A DNA stretch of 64,000 nucleotides from Clostridiales bacterium (GCA_003150485.1 QALX01000001.1:112429-176428), one strand, 5' to 3'. Positions 34,088 through 43,534 are shown, counted from the stretch's first letter. Translations and numbers: made by a program. Notes: a model not told the origin generated them from the letters alone.

Positions 34088-37000
34088 TTGATCACCACAT
34101 TCTCCTCTCCCAGCAGCTCCCGCAGTTCCCGAATCAGCGACGTGTGAATCAGGCAGGGGGCGCCGAACCGTTTGCCGGTGTCCGCAAAGTAAAAGACCAT
34201 CTGCTGATTCCCTGGGAACAGAATCAGTATCTGTTGAATTTTCTTTACCGCCGGATGGTCCATTGCGGGCAGGCGCAGGTAGATTTTCCGGGCCTCCCGC
34301 AGGATGCCCTTTCGGGGCAGTTCCCGCTCCGGCTCAGGCGCTCCGGCCTCTCCCAGGGGGTGAATCCGGTCGCAGAGGAGCTGAGGCGCCTTCTCATCCC
34401 GAACGGAGATTTTCCCCTCGGCGATCACCGCGTTCCCCTCAGTCAGGTAGTTGCCGCACTCGGACAGCGTCCGGGAAAAGACCAGCAGCTCCATGGAGCC
34501 GGTGTCGTCCTCCAGTGTCACATAGGCCATTAGGGAATCGTTGCGGGTGGTCTTCGTCTTGGCGGCAGTGACCACCCCCGCCAGACGCACCTTCTGGTTG
34601 TCGTGAAAGCGCTCCGGTCCGGTCTCCTGGGCGAAGTCTCCGGTGATGGCCCCCATCTTGCTGGCCTGAACCCGCTGAATCTGGCTCCGGTAGGCGTCCA
34701 TGGGGTGGCCGGACAGGTAGAGGCCGGTGGTCTCCCGCTCCATGTTCAGCAGCTCCGCTTTGGTAAACTCGGGCAGGTTGGGCAGAGGCACCTCACCGGC
34801 ATGCTTGTCCTGCTCCATGCCGCCGAACAGATCCACCTGGCCCTCCAGATTTTTCTTCCGGGCAGCGGCGATGCCGTCCATCACCGGGTTCAGCACCTTG
34901 AGCAGCTGGCTCCGTTTGGCCCCCATGTTGTCAAAGGCGCCGCAGCGGATCAGATTCTCCAGGGCCCGCCGGTTCAGGTCCCGCTCGAACATCCGGTCAC
35001 AGAAGTCCTGGAAGGTACGGAATGCTCCGCCCTCTTTCCGCTCCGCCACCATCTGGTCGATGAGGCCCCGGCCGATCCCCTTGACCGCCACCAGGCCGAA
35101 CCGAATCCCCTCCGCCACCACGGTGAAGTCGGGGCCGGACTCGTTCACATCCGGCGGTAGCAGGGGAATCCCCATCTCCCGGCACTCGCCGATATACTCC
35201 GCCACCTTCCCGGAGACGTCCAGCACACTGGTCAGCAGCGCCGCCATATACTCCCGAGGGTAGTGGCATTTGAAATAGGCTGTCTGGTAGGCCACGATGG
35301 CGTAACACACCGCGTGGGCTTTGTTGAAGGCGTAATTGGCAAAGTCGTAGATCTCATCGTAAATGTGTTTCGCAGTGGCCTCCGGGATCCCGTTGGCCAC
35401 GCAGCCTTTGATCCCCCGGTCCGGGTCGCCGTAGAGAAAGGCGTCCCGTTCCTCCTCGATCTGCTTGGCCTTCTTCTTGGAGATGGCCCGGCGCACCATG
35501 TCCGCGCCTCCCAGGGAATAACCCGCCAGCTGCTGGAAGATCATCATCACCTGTTCCTGGTAGACGATACAGCCGTAGGTGACGGACAGAATGGGCTCCA
35601 GCATGGGGTGCAGGTAACGGATCTGGGCGGGGTCGGTTTTGCAGGCGATAAAGCGGGGGATGGACTCCATGGGGCCGGGGCGGTACAGGGCGATGATGGC
35701 GGTCAGATCCTCAATGGAGGTGGGCTTCATCTGGACACAGACCCCGGTCATGCCGCCGGACTCCATCTGAAAGACGCCGGAGGTGTGGCCCCCCGCGATC
35801 ATGCGGAAGGTCTCCGGGTCATCATCAGGAATCCGGGCCGGGTCAAAGTCCGGCTCCCGCCGACAGATCATCTTCCGGGCGTCGTCCAGCACCGTCAGGT
35901 TGCGCAGCCCTAGAAAATCCATTTTCAGCAGGCCCAGCTCCTCCAACGTGGTCATCACGTACTGGGTCACCATGGTCTCGTCGTTCCGGGCCAGGGGCAC
36001 GTAGTTGTACACCGGCAGCCGGGTAATCACCACCCCCGCCGCGTGCTTGGAGGCGTGGCGGGGCATCCCCTCGATGGCCCGAGCGGTGTCAATCAGGGTG
36101 CGGACCCGCTCGTCCTCCTCGTACTGCTCCCGCAGGGGCTTTGACAGGCGCAGGGCGTCGTCCAGGGTGATATGCAGGGTGGAGGGCACCTGCTTGGCCA
36201 GCTGGTCCACCTCGTTGTAGGGAAAATTCAGGGTCCGGCCCACGTCCCGCAGGACCCCCCGGGCCGCCATGGTGCCAAAGGTGACGATCTGGGCCACGTG
36301 GTCGCTGCCGTACTTCCGATTCACGTAGTCGATGATCTCTCCCCGGCGGCGGTAGCAGAAGTCCATGTCGATATCCGGCATGGTGACCCGCTCCGGGTTC
36401 AGGAACCGTTCAAAGTACAGGCCGTACTGCATGGGGTCCACATCGGTGATCTCCATGCAGTACGACACCATGGAGCCGGCGGCCGAGCCCCGGCCCGGCC
36501 CCACCGGAATATCCTGACTCCGGGCGTAGGCCACAAAATCCGCCACAATCAGAAAGTAGTCCACAAACCCCATTTTCCGGATCATATCCATCTCATAGTG
36601 GAGCCGCTGGCGGTAGGCCTCGGAGCCGTGGGGATAGCGCTTCCGGAACCCCTTTTCGCACAGCTCGGCAAACAGCGTCTCCCCGTCGTACCCCTCCGGG
36701 TACTGGAACTCGGGCAGGTGGTGTTCCCCAAAGCGGAAGGTCATGTTGCACCGGTCCGCAATGCGGCCAGTGTTGTCCAGGGCCTCCGGAAAGTCCTTAC
36801 ACCAGGCCTCCATCTCCTCCCGGGACTTGATATAGAATTCCTCGGTCTCAAACTGCATCCGGTTGGGGTCGTCCACCGTCTTCCCCATCTGGATGCACAT
36901 GAGCACATCCTGGGATTTTGCGTCCGCTCGGGTCAGGTAGTGGGCATCGTTGGTGGCCACCAGGGGAATTCCGGTCTCCCGGTGGATCTGAAGCAGGCCC

Positions 37001-37560
37001 TCCAGCACCGTTTGCTGGGCAGGGATACCGTGGTCCTGGAGCTCCAGGTAGTAATTCCCCTCCCCCATCAGCTCCGCCATCATCAGGGCGTGCTCCTTCG
37101 CCCCAGTGTAATCCCCTGCCAGCAGCTTTTTTGGCACTTCCCCTCCCAGGCAGGCAGACAGGGCGATGAGCCCTTGATGGTGCTCCCGGAGCAGGTCCAG
37201 GTCAATCCGGGGCTTGCCGTAAAACCCCTCCAAGTTGGCCTGAGAGACCATGTAGGACAGGTTTCGGTACCCCTCCTCGTCCCGGCACAGGAGCACCAGG
37301 TGGCGGTGATCGGAATCCAGCTCGTGGACCCGGTCAAAGCGGGTCCGGGCCGCCACATAGACCTCACAGCCGATGATGGGCTTGACCCCCTCCTCCCGGC
37401 AGGCTCTGTAGAAGTCCACGCAGCCGTACATGACGCCGTGGTCCGTGATCGCCACTGCCGGCTGGCCCAGTTCCTTGACCCGCCGCACCAGATCCCGGAT
37501 GCGGCAGGCGCCGTCCAACAGGGAAAACTCCGTATGCACGTGGAGATGGACAAAGGACAT
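34084..37560 (-). CDS. dnaE: DNA polymerase III alpha subunit (DnaE)
   Basis: Replicative DNA polymerase of 1158 residues. It has an N-terminal PHP domain (FVHLHVHTEFSLLDGACR, AITDHGVMYG), the palm with catalytic aspartates in PDIDMDF (about 394-400) and KMDFLGLRNLTVLD (about 545), a tandem HhH region near 850 (GLVAVKGIGRGLIDQM) and a C-terminal OB fold (about 1000; VRLAGVVTAAKTKTTRNDS). No exonuclease domain interrupts the PHP, so it is DnaE rather than PolC. AAAGGAGGG precedes the ATG. Confidence 0.96.
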   Translation of the reverse strand: MSFVHLHVHTEFSLLDGACRIRDLVRRVKELGQPAVAITDHGVMYGCVDFYRACREEGVKPIIGCEVYVAARTRFDRVHELDSDHRHLVLLCRDEEGYRNLSYMVSQANLEGFYGKPRIDLDLLREHHQGLIALSACLGGEVPKKLLAGDYTGAKEHALMMAELMGEGNYYLELQDHGIPAQQTVLEGLLQIHRETGIPLVATNDAHYLTRADAKSQDVLMCIQMGKTVDDPNRMQFETEEFYIKSREEMEAWCKDFPEALDNTGRIADRCNMTFRFGEHHLPEFQYPEGYDGETLFAELCEKGFRKRYPHGSEAYRQRLHYEMDMIRKMGFVDYFLIVADFVAYARSQDIPVGPGRGSAAGSMVSYCMEITDVDPMQYGLYFERFLNPERVTMPDIDMDFCYRRRGEIIDYVNRKYGSDHVAQIVTFGTMAARGVLRDVGRTLNFPYNEVDQLAKQVPSTLHITLDDALRLSKPLREQYEEDERVRTLIDTARAIEGMPRHASKHAAGVVITRLPVYNYVPLARNDETMVTQYVMTTLEELGLLKMDFLGLRNLTVLDDARKMICRREPDFDPARIPDDDPETFRMIAGGHTSGVFQMESGGMTGVCVQMKPTSIEDLTAIIALYRPGPMESIPRFIACKTDPAQIRYLHPMLEPILSVTYGCIVYQEQVMMIFQQLAGYSLGGADMVRRAISKKKAKQIEEERDAFLYGDPDRGIKGCVANGIPEATAKHIYDEIYDFANYAFNKAHAVCYAIVAYQTAYFKCHYPREYMAALLTSVLDVSGKVAEYIGECREMGIPLLPPDVNESGPDFTVVAEGIRFGLVAVKGIGRGLIDQMVAERKEGGAFRTFQDFCDRMFERDLNRRALENLIRCGAFDNMGAKRSQLLKVLNPVMDGIAAARKKNLEGQVDLFGGMEQDKHAGEVPLPNLPEFTKAELLNMERETTGLYLSGHPMDAYRSQIQRVQASKMGAITGDFAQETGPERFHDNQKVRLAGVVTAAKTKTTRNDSLMAYVTLEDDTGSMELLVFSRTLSECGNYLTEGNAVIAEGKISVRDEKAPQLLCDRIHPLGEAGAPEPERELPRKGILREARKIYLRLPAMDHPAVKKIQQILILFPGNQQMVFYFADTGKRFGAPCLIHTSLIRELRELLGEENVVIK

Positions 37561-37602
37561 CGTTTCCGCCCTCCTTTCTCATGATGGTTCTTTCAACCAG
37601 TT

Positions 37603-37631
37603 AGTATAGCATTATCCTCCCGAGATTACAC
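37603..37631 (-). promoter_or_regulatory. dnaE-cls promoter (extended -10)
   Basis: Leftward TGCTATACT, an extended -10 (hexamer 37608-37603), about 40 bases before dnaE; the -35 (GTGTAA) is poor. Confidence 0.55.
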
Positions 37632-37643
37632 TATCTTTTCGTC

Positions 37644-37679
37644 AAAAAAAGCCCCGCCGCGGAACTTCTCTGCGGCAGG
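37644..37679 (-). terminator. terminator after the whiA operon
   Basis: Leftward CCTGCCGC and GCGGCGGGG arms, then seven T; separates the murB-whiA operon from dnaE. Confidence 0.7.
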
Positions 37680-37705
37680 ACAACGCCTTACAGCCAATCA
37701 GCGCA

Positions 37706-37951
37706 CTACCGGCCCATGGAACGGAGCGCAGCACGGGCCCGTTCCTCATCCTCTCTATGGACATAAATCCGGTACTCCAGGACCGCCTGAGGATGGATGC
37801 CCAGATGGCCCATCTGGTGGCTGCTGGCCGTGAGGTTTTTGGTTCTCAGCACGTAGTTGACACCTGCGTCGGACAGGCACTGGCGCGCCGCCATCTGCTC
37901 CTCCATGGACAGGGTAATCATCAGCTCTCTCCGGTTGAAAACGGTGATCAT
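37706..37951 (-). CDS. small uncharacterised protein downstream of whiA
   Basis: 81 residues, cytoplasmic, with an alpha/beta pattern: TLSMEEQMAARQCLSDAGVN (helix), NYVLRTKN (strand), YRIYVHREDEERARAALRS (strand-helix). That resembles small ferredoxin-like or DUF2007-like folds, but I do not assign a family. In many Clostridia the gene here encodes HPr; this is not HPr, since the phospho-histidine motif is absent. It starts 3 bases after the whiA stop with AGGAG inside whiA, so it belongs to that operon. Confidence 0.72.
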   Translation of the reverse strand: MITVFNRRELMITLSMEEQMAARQCLSDAGVNYVLRTKNLTASSHQMGHLGIHPQAVLEYRIYVHREDEERARAALRSMGR

Positions 37952-37954
37952 CCT

Positions 37955-38854
37955 TTACAGCTCCTTTCCCAGTTCCAGCAGCTTGCGCAGCCGGTGGTTC
38001 AGACAGGACTTGGTCACCGGCGGGCAGCACAGCTCCGCCAGCTGAGCCAGGGACAGCTCCGGGTGCTCCACCCGCAGGGCCGCAGTCTCCTGGAGCTTGT
38101 CCGGCAGCCGGGCCAGCTCTCCCCGCCGCTTCAGGCGGTGGATGGCCTCAATCTGGCTCTGGGCCGCCTGGACCGCCTTGTCCACGTTGGCCACATCGCA
38201 GTTCAGCCGCCGGTTCACCCCGTTCATCAGGTTTTTCTCCACCTTGGCGTTCATCACCTCCATGGCCGCCAGAGGCGCACCGATGGTGGTAAGGACGTCC
38301 GCGATGACCTCGCTCTGTTTGAAATAGGTGACGTAGTTGGATTTCCGGGTGGTCTCCTTGGGACGCAGGTCCAGCTCAGGCAGCAGGGCCTGGAGCTCTC
38401 GGTGGACATAGTAATGGGTGGTGGTGATCTCCAGGTGGTACCGCTTTTTCGGGTCGGTCACCGAGCCGCCGGAGAGGAACGCCCCCCGGAGAAAGGCCGC
38501 CTTGGTCATCTGCTCCTCCAGCACCGCGTAGTTGATGTGCTGGAAAACCGCCGTCTCCGCGCTGTAGCCAAAGGTGTCCAGCATCCGGGCGATTTTTTCC
38601 CGGTCGGTACACAGAAAGGTCTGCTTGCCCCGGGTCTCCTCCTCTGGCGTCCGATCGAAGGCTAGGCCGAAGGCCCGCTGAAAGAGCTTGGGCAACCGCT
38701 GGGCAAAGTCCAGGGACTGGGTGGTAATCCGCACCTCCCAGGGGGTGAACACGTTGCAAAACAGCAGCACCCCGTATGCCTCCGCCTGGGCGCACTCCAG
38801 ATGGCTCATTCTTTCCCGGCAGAGCTCTCCCTTGGTCTCCGATGAAAAGGACAT
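37955..38854 (-). CDS. whiA: WhiA, DNA-binding protein
   Basis: 299 residues with an N-terminal LAGLIDADG homing-endonuclease-like domain (about 1-200; FLRGAFLSGGSVTDPKKRYHLE, KQSEVIADVLTTIGA) and a C-terminal helix-turn-helix (LSLAQLAELCCPPVTKSCLN). In streptomycetes it regulates sporulation; in Bacillus it affects cell division and chromosome segregation. It lies in the conserved rapZ-yvcK-whiA order. Confidence 0.95.
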   Translation of the reverse strand: MSFSSETKGELCRERMSHLECAQAEAYGVLLFCNVFTPWEVRITTQSLDFAQRLPKLFQRAFGLAFDRTPEEETRGKQTFLCTDREKIARMLDTFGYSAETAVFQHINYAVLEEQMTKAAFLRGAFLSGGSVTDPKKRYHLEITTTHYYVHRELQALLPELDLRPKETTRKSNYVTYFKQSEVIADVLTTIGAPLAAMEVMNAKVEKNLMNGVNRRLNCDVANVDKAVQAAQSQIEAIHRLKRRGELARLPDKLQETAALRVEHPELSLAQLAELCCPPVTKSCLNHRLRKLLELGKEL

Positions 38855-38876
38855 GATTTTCTCCGCTCCTTCGCGT

Positions 38877-39914
38877 CTATTTCTCCCGAATGTACCGGAT
38901 GCCGCAGTCCGTCCAGGTGCGGACGCAGTGGGCCTCGATGAGATCCATAATCGCCCGGGCCAGCTTCACCGGGTCGTGCCGGGCCCGGCCGCCGCCGTTT
39001 TCGTCCGCCAGGGGGCGGCAGGTCAGCTGGACCCCCAGCCGCTCAATCTCCTCCCAGTCGATCTGAATGGGCTCCGCCTTCTCCGTTCGGTACCGCTCCA
39101 CCACCTGGGTGGGCAGCTCGGTGGAGTTGGCCAGGCACAGGTCCACCAGCCCCTCCTGGGCGTGGGCAAACAGGGCCTTCAGGTGGTCGGAGAGCGTATA
39201 TCCCTCGGTCTCCCCCTCCTGAGTCATGATGTTGGCGATGTAAATGCGCAGGGCATGGGAACTGGCAATGGCCTCCGCCACGCCGTCCACCAGCAGGTTG
39301 GGAATCACGCTGGTATAGAGGCTCCCCGGCCCCAACAGGATGATGTCCGCCCGGCGGATGGCCTCCAGGGCAGCGTCCAGAGGCGCCGGGCGCTCCGGGC
39401 GCATGTAAACCCGGGTAATCCGGCAGTTCTGGGCCCGCTTAAAGGCAGAGATCTTGGATTCGCCCATCACCGAGGTGCCGTTTTCAAACTCCGCCACCAC
39501 GTTGACGTTCTCGTTGGTCACCGGCAGCACCTGACCGTTGATGGCTAGTACCTCGCTCATCCGGGCCACCGCCTGGTCAAAAGATGGAGAGATACCGTTC
39601 AGCGCCGCCAGGAATAAATTCCCAAAACTCTGACCTGCCAAGCTGCCCTCCTTGAATCGGTAGTCCAGCAGATCCTCCATAATGGGCTCCGCGTTGGCCA
39701 TGGCCTGAAGGCAGCTTCGGATATCGCCGGGAGGCGGCATCCCCAGGTCCTGGCGCAGCATCCCGGACCCACCGCCGTCGTCGGCCACGGTGACGATGGC
39801 GGTCAGATTGTCCGTATAATATTTCAGGCCGCGGAGCATGGTGGACAGGCCCGTGCCGCCCCCAAGCGCCGCCACCCGCGGGCCGCCGCCCACTGGGATT
39901 TTAGAATGGCTCAT
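38877..39914 (-). CDS. yvcK: YvcK/GlmR family gluconeogenesis factor
   Basis: 345 residues, Rossmann/CofD-like fold binding UDP-sugars; YvcK links carbon metabolism to cell-wall precursor supply. Signatures: RVAALGGGTGLSTMLRGLK, VTVADDGGGSGMLR, PPPGDIRSCL and ADIILLGPGSLYTSVIPNLL. It begins 1 base after the rapZ stop and is followed by whiA after 22 bases. Confidence 0.95.
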   Translation of the reverse strand: MSHSKIPVGGGPRVAALGGGTGLSTMLRGLKYYTDNLTAIVTVADDGGGSGMLRQDLGMPPPGDIRSCLQAMANAEPIMEDLLDYRFKEGSLAGQSFGNLFLAALNGISPSFDQAVARMSEVLAINGQVLPVTNENVNVVAEFENGTSVMGESKISAFKRAQNCRITRVYMRPERPAPLDAALEAIRRADIILLGPGSLYTSVIPNLLVDGVAEAIASSHALRIYIANIMTQEGETEGYTLSDHLKALFAHAQEGLVDLCLANSTELPTQVVERYRTEKAEPIQIDWEEIERLGVQLTCRPLADENGGGRARHDPVKLARAIMDLIEAHCVRTWTDCGIRYIREK

Positions 39915-39915
39915 C

Positions 39916-40788
39916 TTATTTTCGCTCCCGGGTCATGTCTCGGTGGCTCTCGGTCACCGGATAGCCAATGGCTCGAATCTGCTGGACAATGGCGTGGGAG
40001 ATGGCCACCGAACGGTGCTGACCGCCGGTGCAGCCCACCGCAATGACCAGGCTGCTCTTCCCCTCCTCCTCGTACAGGGGGAGCAGGAAGCGGAGGAGGT
40101 CTTCCAGCTTGCTCAAAAAGACCGCCGTCTCCTCATACTGAAACAGATAGTCCCGCACCGGCTCCTCCAGACCGTTGTGCTGCCGCAGCTCCGCCTTGTA
40201 GAAGGGGTTGGGCAGAAACCGGACGTCCAGCACCAAATCCGCCTCCAGGGGCAGGCCGTACTTGTATCCAAAGGACTGGACGTTGACCTGGAGCTGCTGG
40301 CGCCGGTCCCTGTCGCCGAACAGCTGCAGCAGCACGCTGCGCAGCTTGGCGTTGGTGTGGAAGGTGGTGCTGTCGATGATATAGTCCGCCCGCTGCCGCA
40401 CCGGGGTGAGCAACGCCTTCTCCCGCTCCACCGCCTGGGACAGGGAGACCCCGCCCACCGCCAGGGGATGGCTGCGGCGGGTCTCCTTATAGCGCTGGAT
40501 AATGGCCGGGGTAGAGGCCTCCAAAAACAGCAGCTTGCAGTCAATCCCCATCCCCTTCATGGCGTCCAGGGCGGTAAACAGCTCGTCAAAATTTTTGCCG
40601 CCCCGGATGTCGCTGACCAGCGCCACCCGGTTATAGCTGTTGTTACCGCCGCTGATGCACAGCTCTGCAAACCGGGTCATCAGGGCTGCCGGCATATTGT
40701 CGATGGTATAAAACCCCGCATCCTCCAAAAACTCGCCCGCCTTGCTCTTTCCAGCGCCGGACAGGCCGGAAATAATAATCATTTGCAT
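39916..40788 (-). CDS. rapZ: RapZ family nucleotide-binding protein (YvcJ)
   Basis: 290 residues. The P-loop is ISGLSGAGKSKAGEFLEDAG, followed by the RapZ C-terminal domain with DVRFLPNPFY and VAVGCTGGQHRSVAISHAI. In E. coli RapZ is an RNase E adaptor controlling GlmS; in Firmicutes (YvcJ) the role is less clear, though linked to wall-precursor metabolism. It sits between murB and yvcK. Confidence 0.95.
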   Translation of the reverse strand: MQMIIISGLSGAGKSKAGEFLEDAGFYTIDNMPAALMTRFAELCISGGNNSYNRVALVSDIRGGKNFDELFTALDAMKGMGIDCKLLFLEASTPAIIQRYKETRRSHPLAVGGVSLSQAVEREKALLTPVRQRADYIIDSTTFHTNAKLRSVLLQLFGDRDRRQQLQVNVQSFGYKYGLPLEADLVLDVRFLPNPFYKAELRQHNGLEEPVRDYLFQYEETAVFLSKLEDLLRFLLPLYEEEGKSSLVIAVGCTGGQHRSVAISHAIVQQIRAIGYPVTESHRDMTRERK

Positions 40789-40858
40789 TGCTTTCGCGCC
40801 TCCTGGCCCTCTTTGGTTCTCTCTCTTTTTTCTCTCTGCGGCAGGCGCCGCCTGCCGG

Positions 40859-41773
40859 TCAAGGCATACGCTTCACTTCTAATTCCAGGGTCACTCCGGT
40901 TTTCTCCCGCACAACGGTCCGAATCTGCTCCGTCAGCGCCAGCACATCGGCGCAGGTAGCGCCGCCCCGGTTGATGACAAACCCGGCGTGCTTTTCGCTG
41001 ACCTGGGCGCCGCCCACTGTCAGCCCCTTCAGGCCGCACTGGTCGATGAGGGCGGCGGCAAAGCCGCCCGCCGGCCGTTTAAAGGTGCTGCCGGCGCTGG
41101 GATATTCCAGGGGCTGTTTGCTCCTCCGCTTCTGGGCCAGCTCCTCCATCCGTCCCTGGATCTTCGCAGAGTCCCCAGGGGTCAGCTGGAGCAGGCCGCC
41201 GGTGATAATCTCCCGTCCGCCGGCAAAAAAGCTGGTACGGTAACCCAGACGCTGTTCCTCGCCCCGGCGCACACCGCTCTGGCCCTCCGGAGTCAGGTAG
41301 CGGGTCTCCAGCAGCACATCCTTTAGCTCCCCGCCATAGGCGCCGGCATTCATCACAATGCCCCCGCCCAGGGTCCCGGGAATGCCTGAGGCAAACTCCA
41401 GTCCGGTGAGGCTGTGCCGGAGGGCAAAGGCCGCCACCTGGGAGAGCAGAATCCCTGCGCCGCAGTCGATCACATTTCCGGGCAGCAGCTCCAGGCGGCT
41501 GAGTCCCTTGGATGTCTTCATCACAAAGCAGTCCGACGGCTCATCCTGCCAGAGCAGGTTGGTTCCGTTGCCAAACACAAAGGGCGTCACCCCCGCTTCC
41601 CTGGCCGTCCGAAGCGCCGCAATCAGCTCCGCCTCCGAAGCTGGAAGCGCCATCAGGCGGACCGGGCCGCCAATTTGAAAGGAGGTATGCCTGGACATGG
41701 GCTCCCACTCCAACAGGGTCAGGCTCGGGCAGGCAAGCTGTAATTGTTGTTTTAAAGTTTCATAACGGTCCAT
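40859..41773 (-). CDS. murB: UDP-N-acetylenolpyruvoylglucosamine reductase
   Basis: FAD enzyme making UDP-N-acetylmuramic acid for peptidoglycan. 304 residues: the FAD domain has HTSFQIGGPVRLMALP and VFGNGTNLLW, then GLEFASGIPGTLGGGIVMNAGAYGG-type residues (split here at GLEFASGIPGTLGGG), YRTSFF and the active-site segment PSAGSTFKRP. It is first in the murB-rapZ-yvcK-whiA operon. Confidence 0.96.
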   Translation of the reverse strand: MDRYETLKQQLQLACPSLTLLEWEPMSRHTSFQIGGPVRLMALPASEAELIAALRTAREAGVTPFVFGNGTNLLWQDEPSDCFVMKTSKGLSRLELLPGNVIDCGAGILLSQVAAFALRHSLTGLEFASGIPGTLGGGIVMNAGAYGGELKDVLLETRYLTPEGQSGVRRGEEQRLGYRTSFFAGGREIITGGLLQLTPGDSAKIQGRMEELAQKRRSKQPLEYPSAGSTFKRPAGGFAAALIDQCGLKGLTVGGAQVSEKHAGFVINRGGATCADVLALTEQIRTVVREKTGVTLELEVKRMP

Positions 41774-41796
41774 GCTTCGGCCTCCATCCTATAGTC

Positions 41797-41835
41797 ATAC
41801 TAGTTTAGTATATCAGATATTCCGAAAAATTAGAA
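41797..41835 (-). promoter_or_regulatory. murB operon promoter with overlapping palindrome
   Basis: Leftward TTCTAA (41835-41830), 17-base spacer, TATACT (41812-41807). The palindrome ATACTA GTT TAGTAT (41797-41811) overlaps the -10 and start. Confidence 0.5.
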
Positions 41836-41850
41836 TAACCAAAGACAAAA

Positions 41851-41882
41851 GAAAGACGAGAAGTTTTCCCTTCCCGTCTTTC
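41851..41882 (-). terminator. terminator after coaX
   Basis: Leftward GAAAGACG.GAAG against CTTC.CGTCTTTC with one mismatch, then TTTTG. Confidence 0.7.
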
Positions 41883-41896
41883 CGTCCTCTTTTTGC

Positions 41897-42679
41897 TCAG
41901 CGGCTTTTCTTGTACTTGTCGTAGATGCTCACCAGGCCATCCAGAATCAGCCCGCCGTCTACCACATCGATCACGGAGGTGTTCTCCGCTACCAGCCGCG
42001 CCAGGCCGCCGGTGGCCACAACCTTGGCCTTGTCCCCGTTTTGCAGCTCCGCCTTGGTGTTGCGGATCAGGTACTCAATGGAGCCGATGTACCCCAGCAG
42101 GCCGCCGATCTGAATCTGGCTCACCGTATCCATGCCCATAAAGGTAGGCGGAACCGCCAACTCAATCTGGGGCAGCTGGGCCGTGCGCTGGAACAGAGCA
42201 TTGACCGAGATCTGAACGCCGGCCAGGATGCAGCCGCCCCGATAGCAGCCGCCCTCGTCGATGGCGTCCAGGGTGGTGGCTGTGCCAAAGTCCAGTGCGA
42301 TCAGCGGCGCACCGTACTTTTCTACCGCCGCCATACAGGCCACCGACCGGTCCGCGCCCAAGCCGGAATAGTCTACCCCTTCGGGGTAGTTCAGGCTGGG
42401 GAATACGTGCTCGTTGACCACAATGGGCACCCGGTCGAAGTACTTGATAATGGCATTGGTCAGCGCGTGCATGATACCGGGTACCACGCTGCAGATAATT
42501 ACGTCCTCCACTTCCCGCGGGTCCAGCCCAAACCGGTGGAAATAAGCCCAAGCGTTGAGGCCCAGCTCATCTGATGTCCTGGTCACATTGCTGGTTAAGC
42601 GGAAGGTACCGGCAATCTTCTGGTCCTTGTATACCCCGAATACAATGTTGGAGTTGCCAACGTCAATCAGCAAAAGCAT
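41897..42679 (-). CDS. coaX: type III pantothenate kinase
   Basis: First step of coenzyme A synthesis. 260 residues of the ASKHA fold: LLIDVGNSNIVFGVY (phosphate-binding), YSGLGADRSVACMAA (pantothenate site), ALDFGTATTLDAID and VVATGGLARLVAE. Its ATG lies inside the 3' end of the upstream phosphoesterase gene (13-base overlap), indicating coupled translation. Confidence 0.96.
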   Translation of the reverse strand: MLLLIDVGNSNIVFGVYKDQKIAGTFRLTSNVTRTSDELGLNAWAYFHRFGLDPREVEDVIICSVVPGIMHALTNAIIKYFDRVPIVVNEHVFPSLNYPEGVDYSGLGADRSVACMAAVEKYGAPLIALDFGTATTLDAIDEGGCYRGGCILAGVQISVNALFQRTAQLPQIELAVPPTFMGMDTVSQIQIGGLLGYIGSIEYLIRNTKAELQNGDKAKVVATGGLARLVAENTSVIDVVDGGLILDGLVSIYDKYKKSR

Positions 42680-43167
42680 ATGATGTCCTCCTCAGAAAAG
42701 ACTCTTTTTATTTTTCCTTTGATCTTCCCCTGTTCCACCTGCAGAACCCCGTAAGTGGGCGGGTTCCGCCCCACCGCGCCGGGGTTGAGCACGTGGAGGC
42801 TGCCACGCTTTTCGTAGTGAACTTGGTGGGTATGCCCACAGAGGACCATAGCCGCTTCCGTATCCTGTCCCAAGTGTGTCAGTGCCCGATAGCTCTGTTT
42901 AACGCCGCGGCTGTGACCGTGGCAAAAGGTGATCCTGCATCCCTCCAGCGTCAAAACTCGCTCCAGCGGCGCGTCGGGCTGCCAGTCGCAGTTGCCGGGC
43001 ACCTGCTCAATAGCAAGCTCCGGATACATCCAGCTCAGCTCCCGGGCATCCTCCCAATAGTCCCCCAAATGGAGCACCAGGTCCGGCTCTTCCTGTTCCA
43101 CCGCCGCAATCATGTGGTTCAAATCGCCGTGGGAGTCTGAGAAAACAATTACCTTCAACGAAGTCAC
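42667..43167 (-). CDS. YfcE-type metallophosphoesterase
   Basis: 166 residues with the small phosphodiesterase motifs VFSDSHGD, LHLGDYWED, VPGNCDW, FCHGHSRG and CGHTHQ that bind two metal ions. The natural substrate is unknown. In many Firmicutes such a gene follows an XTP pyrophosphatase gene; here it precedes and overlaps coaX. Confidence 0.92.
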   Translation of the reverse strand: MTSLKVIVFSDSHGDLNHMIAAVEQEEPDLVLHLGDYWEDARELSWMYPELAIEQVPGNCDWQPDAPLERVLTLEGCRITFCHGHSRGVKQSYRALTHLGQDTEAAMVLCGHTHQVHYEKRGSLHVLNPGAVGRNPPTYGVLQVEQGKIKGKIKRVFSEEDIICFC

Positions 43168-43215
43168 TTCCTGTCTCTGGACGCATATACTGGCATGAAT
43201 AAAGGGGGCATTCTT

Positions 43216-43497
43216 ATGAACAATTCATCCCGTTCCAATCCGCTTAACTCGCCGGACGCCGCCGCCCTGCTCAAGGACAAAAGCGCGCTGAAAAAGCTGC
43301 TGGCCTCCCCCGAGGCCAAAAAGCTCATGTCCATGTTGACCGCCCAGGACACCGGCCAGCTGAAATCCGCAGCGGAACAGGCAAAAAACGGCGACACCTC
43401 CGCCCTGCTGTCCATGGTCAACGGCCTAATGGAGCGCCCGGGCGGCGCGCAGCTGATGCAGCAGATCGAGCAGAAATTTCCCGGCAAAAAATCCTGA
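43216..43497 (+). CDS. uncharacterised protein, gene 1 of a three-gene cassette
   Basis: 93 residues, soluble, helical. It has LKKLLASPEAKKLMSMLTA in the middle and a C-terminal segment MERPGGAQLMQQIEQKF. The ATG at 43216 has AAAGGGGG upstream; an ATG at 43195 lacks a ribosome site. The segment LASPEAKKLM is echoed in the next gene (LASPETMGQIM). No characterised family is recognised. It forms an operon with the next two genes. Confidence 0.72.
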   Translation: MNNSSRSNPLNSPDAAALLKDKSALKKLLASPEAKKLMSMLTAQDTGQLKSAAEQAKNGDTSALLSMVNGLMERPGGAQLMQQIEQKFPGKKS

Positions 43498-43534
43498 CCG
43501 TTCAGGTGCCGGAGGCTGAGAACAGGAGGAGTTT

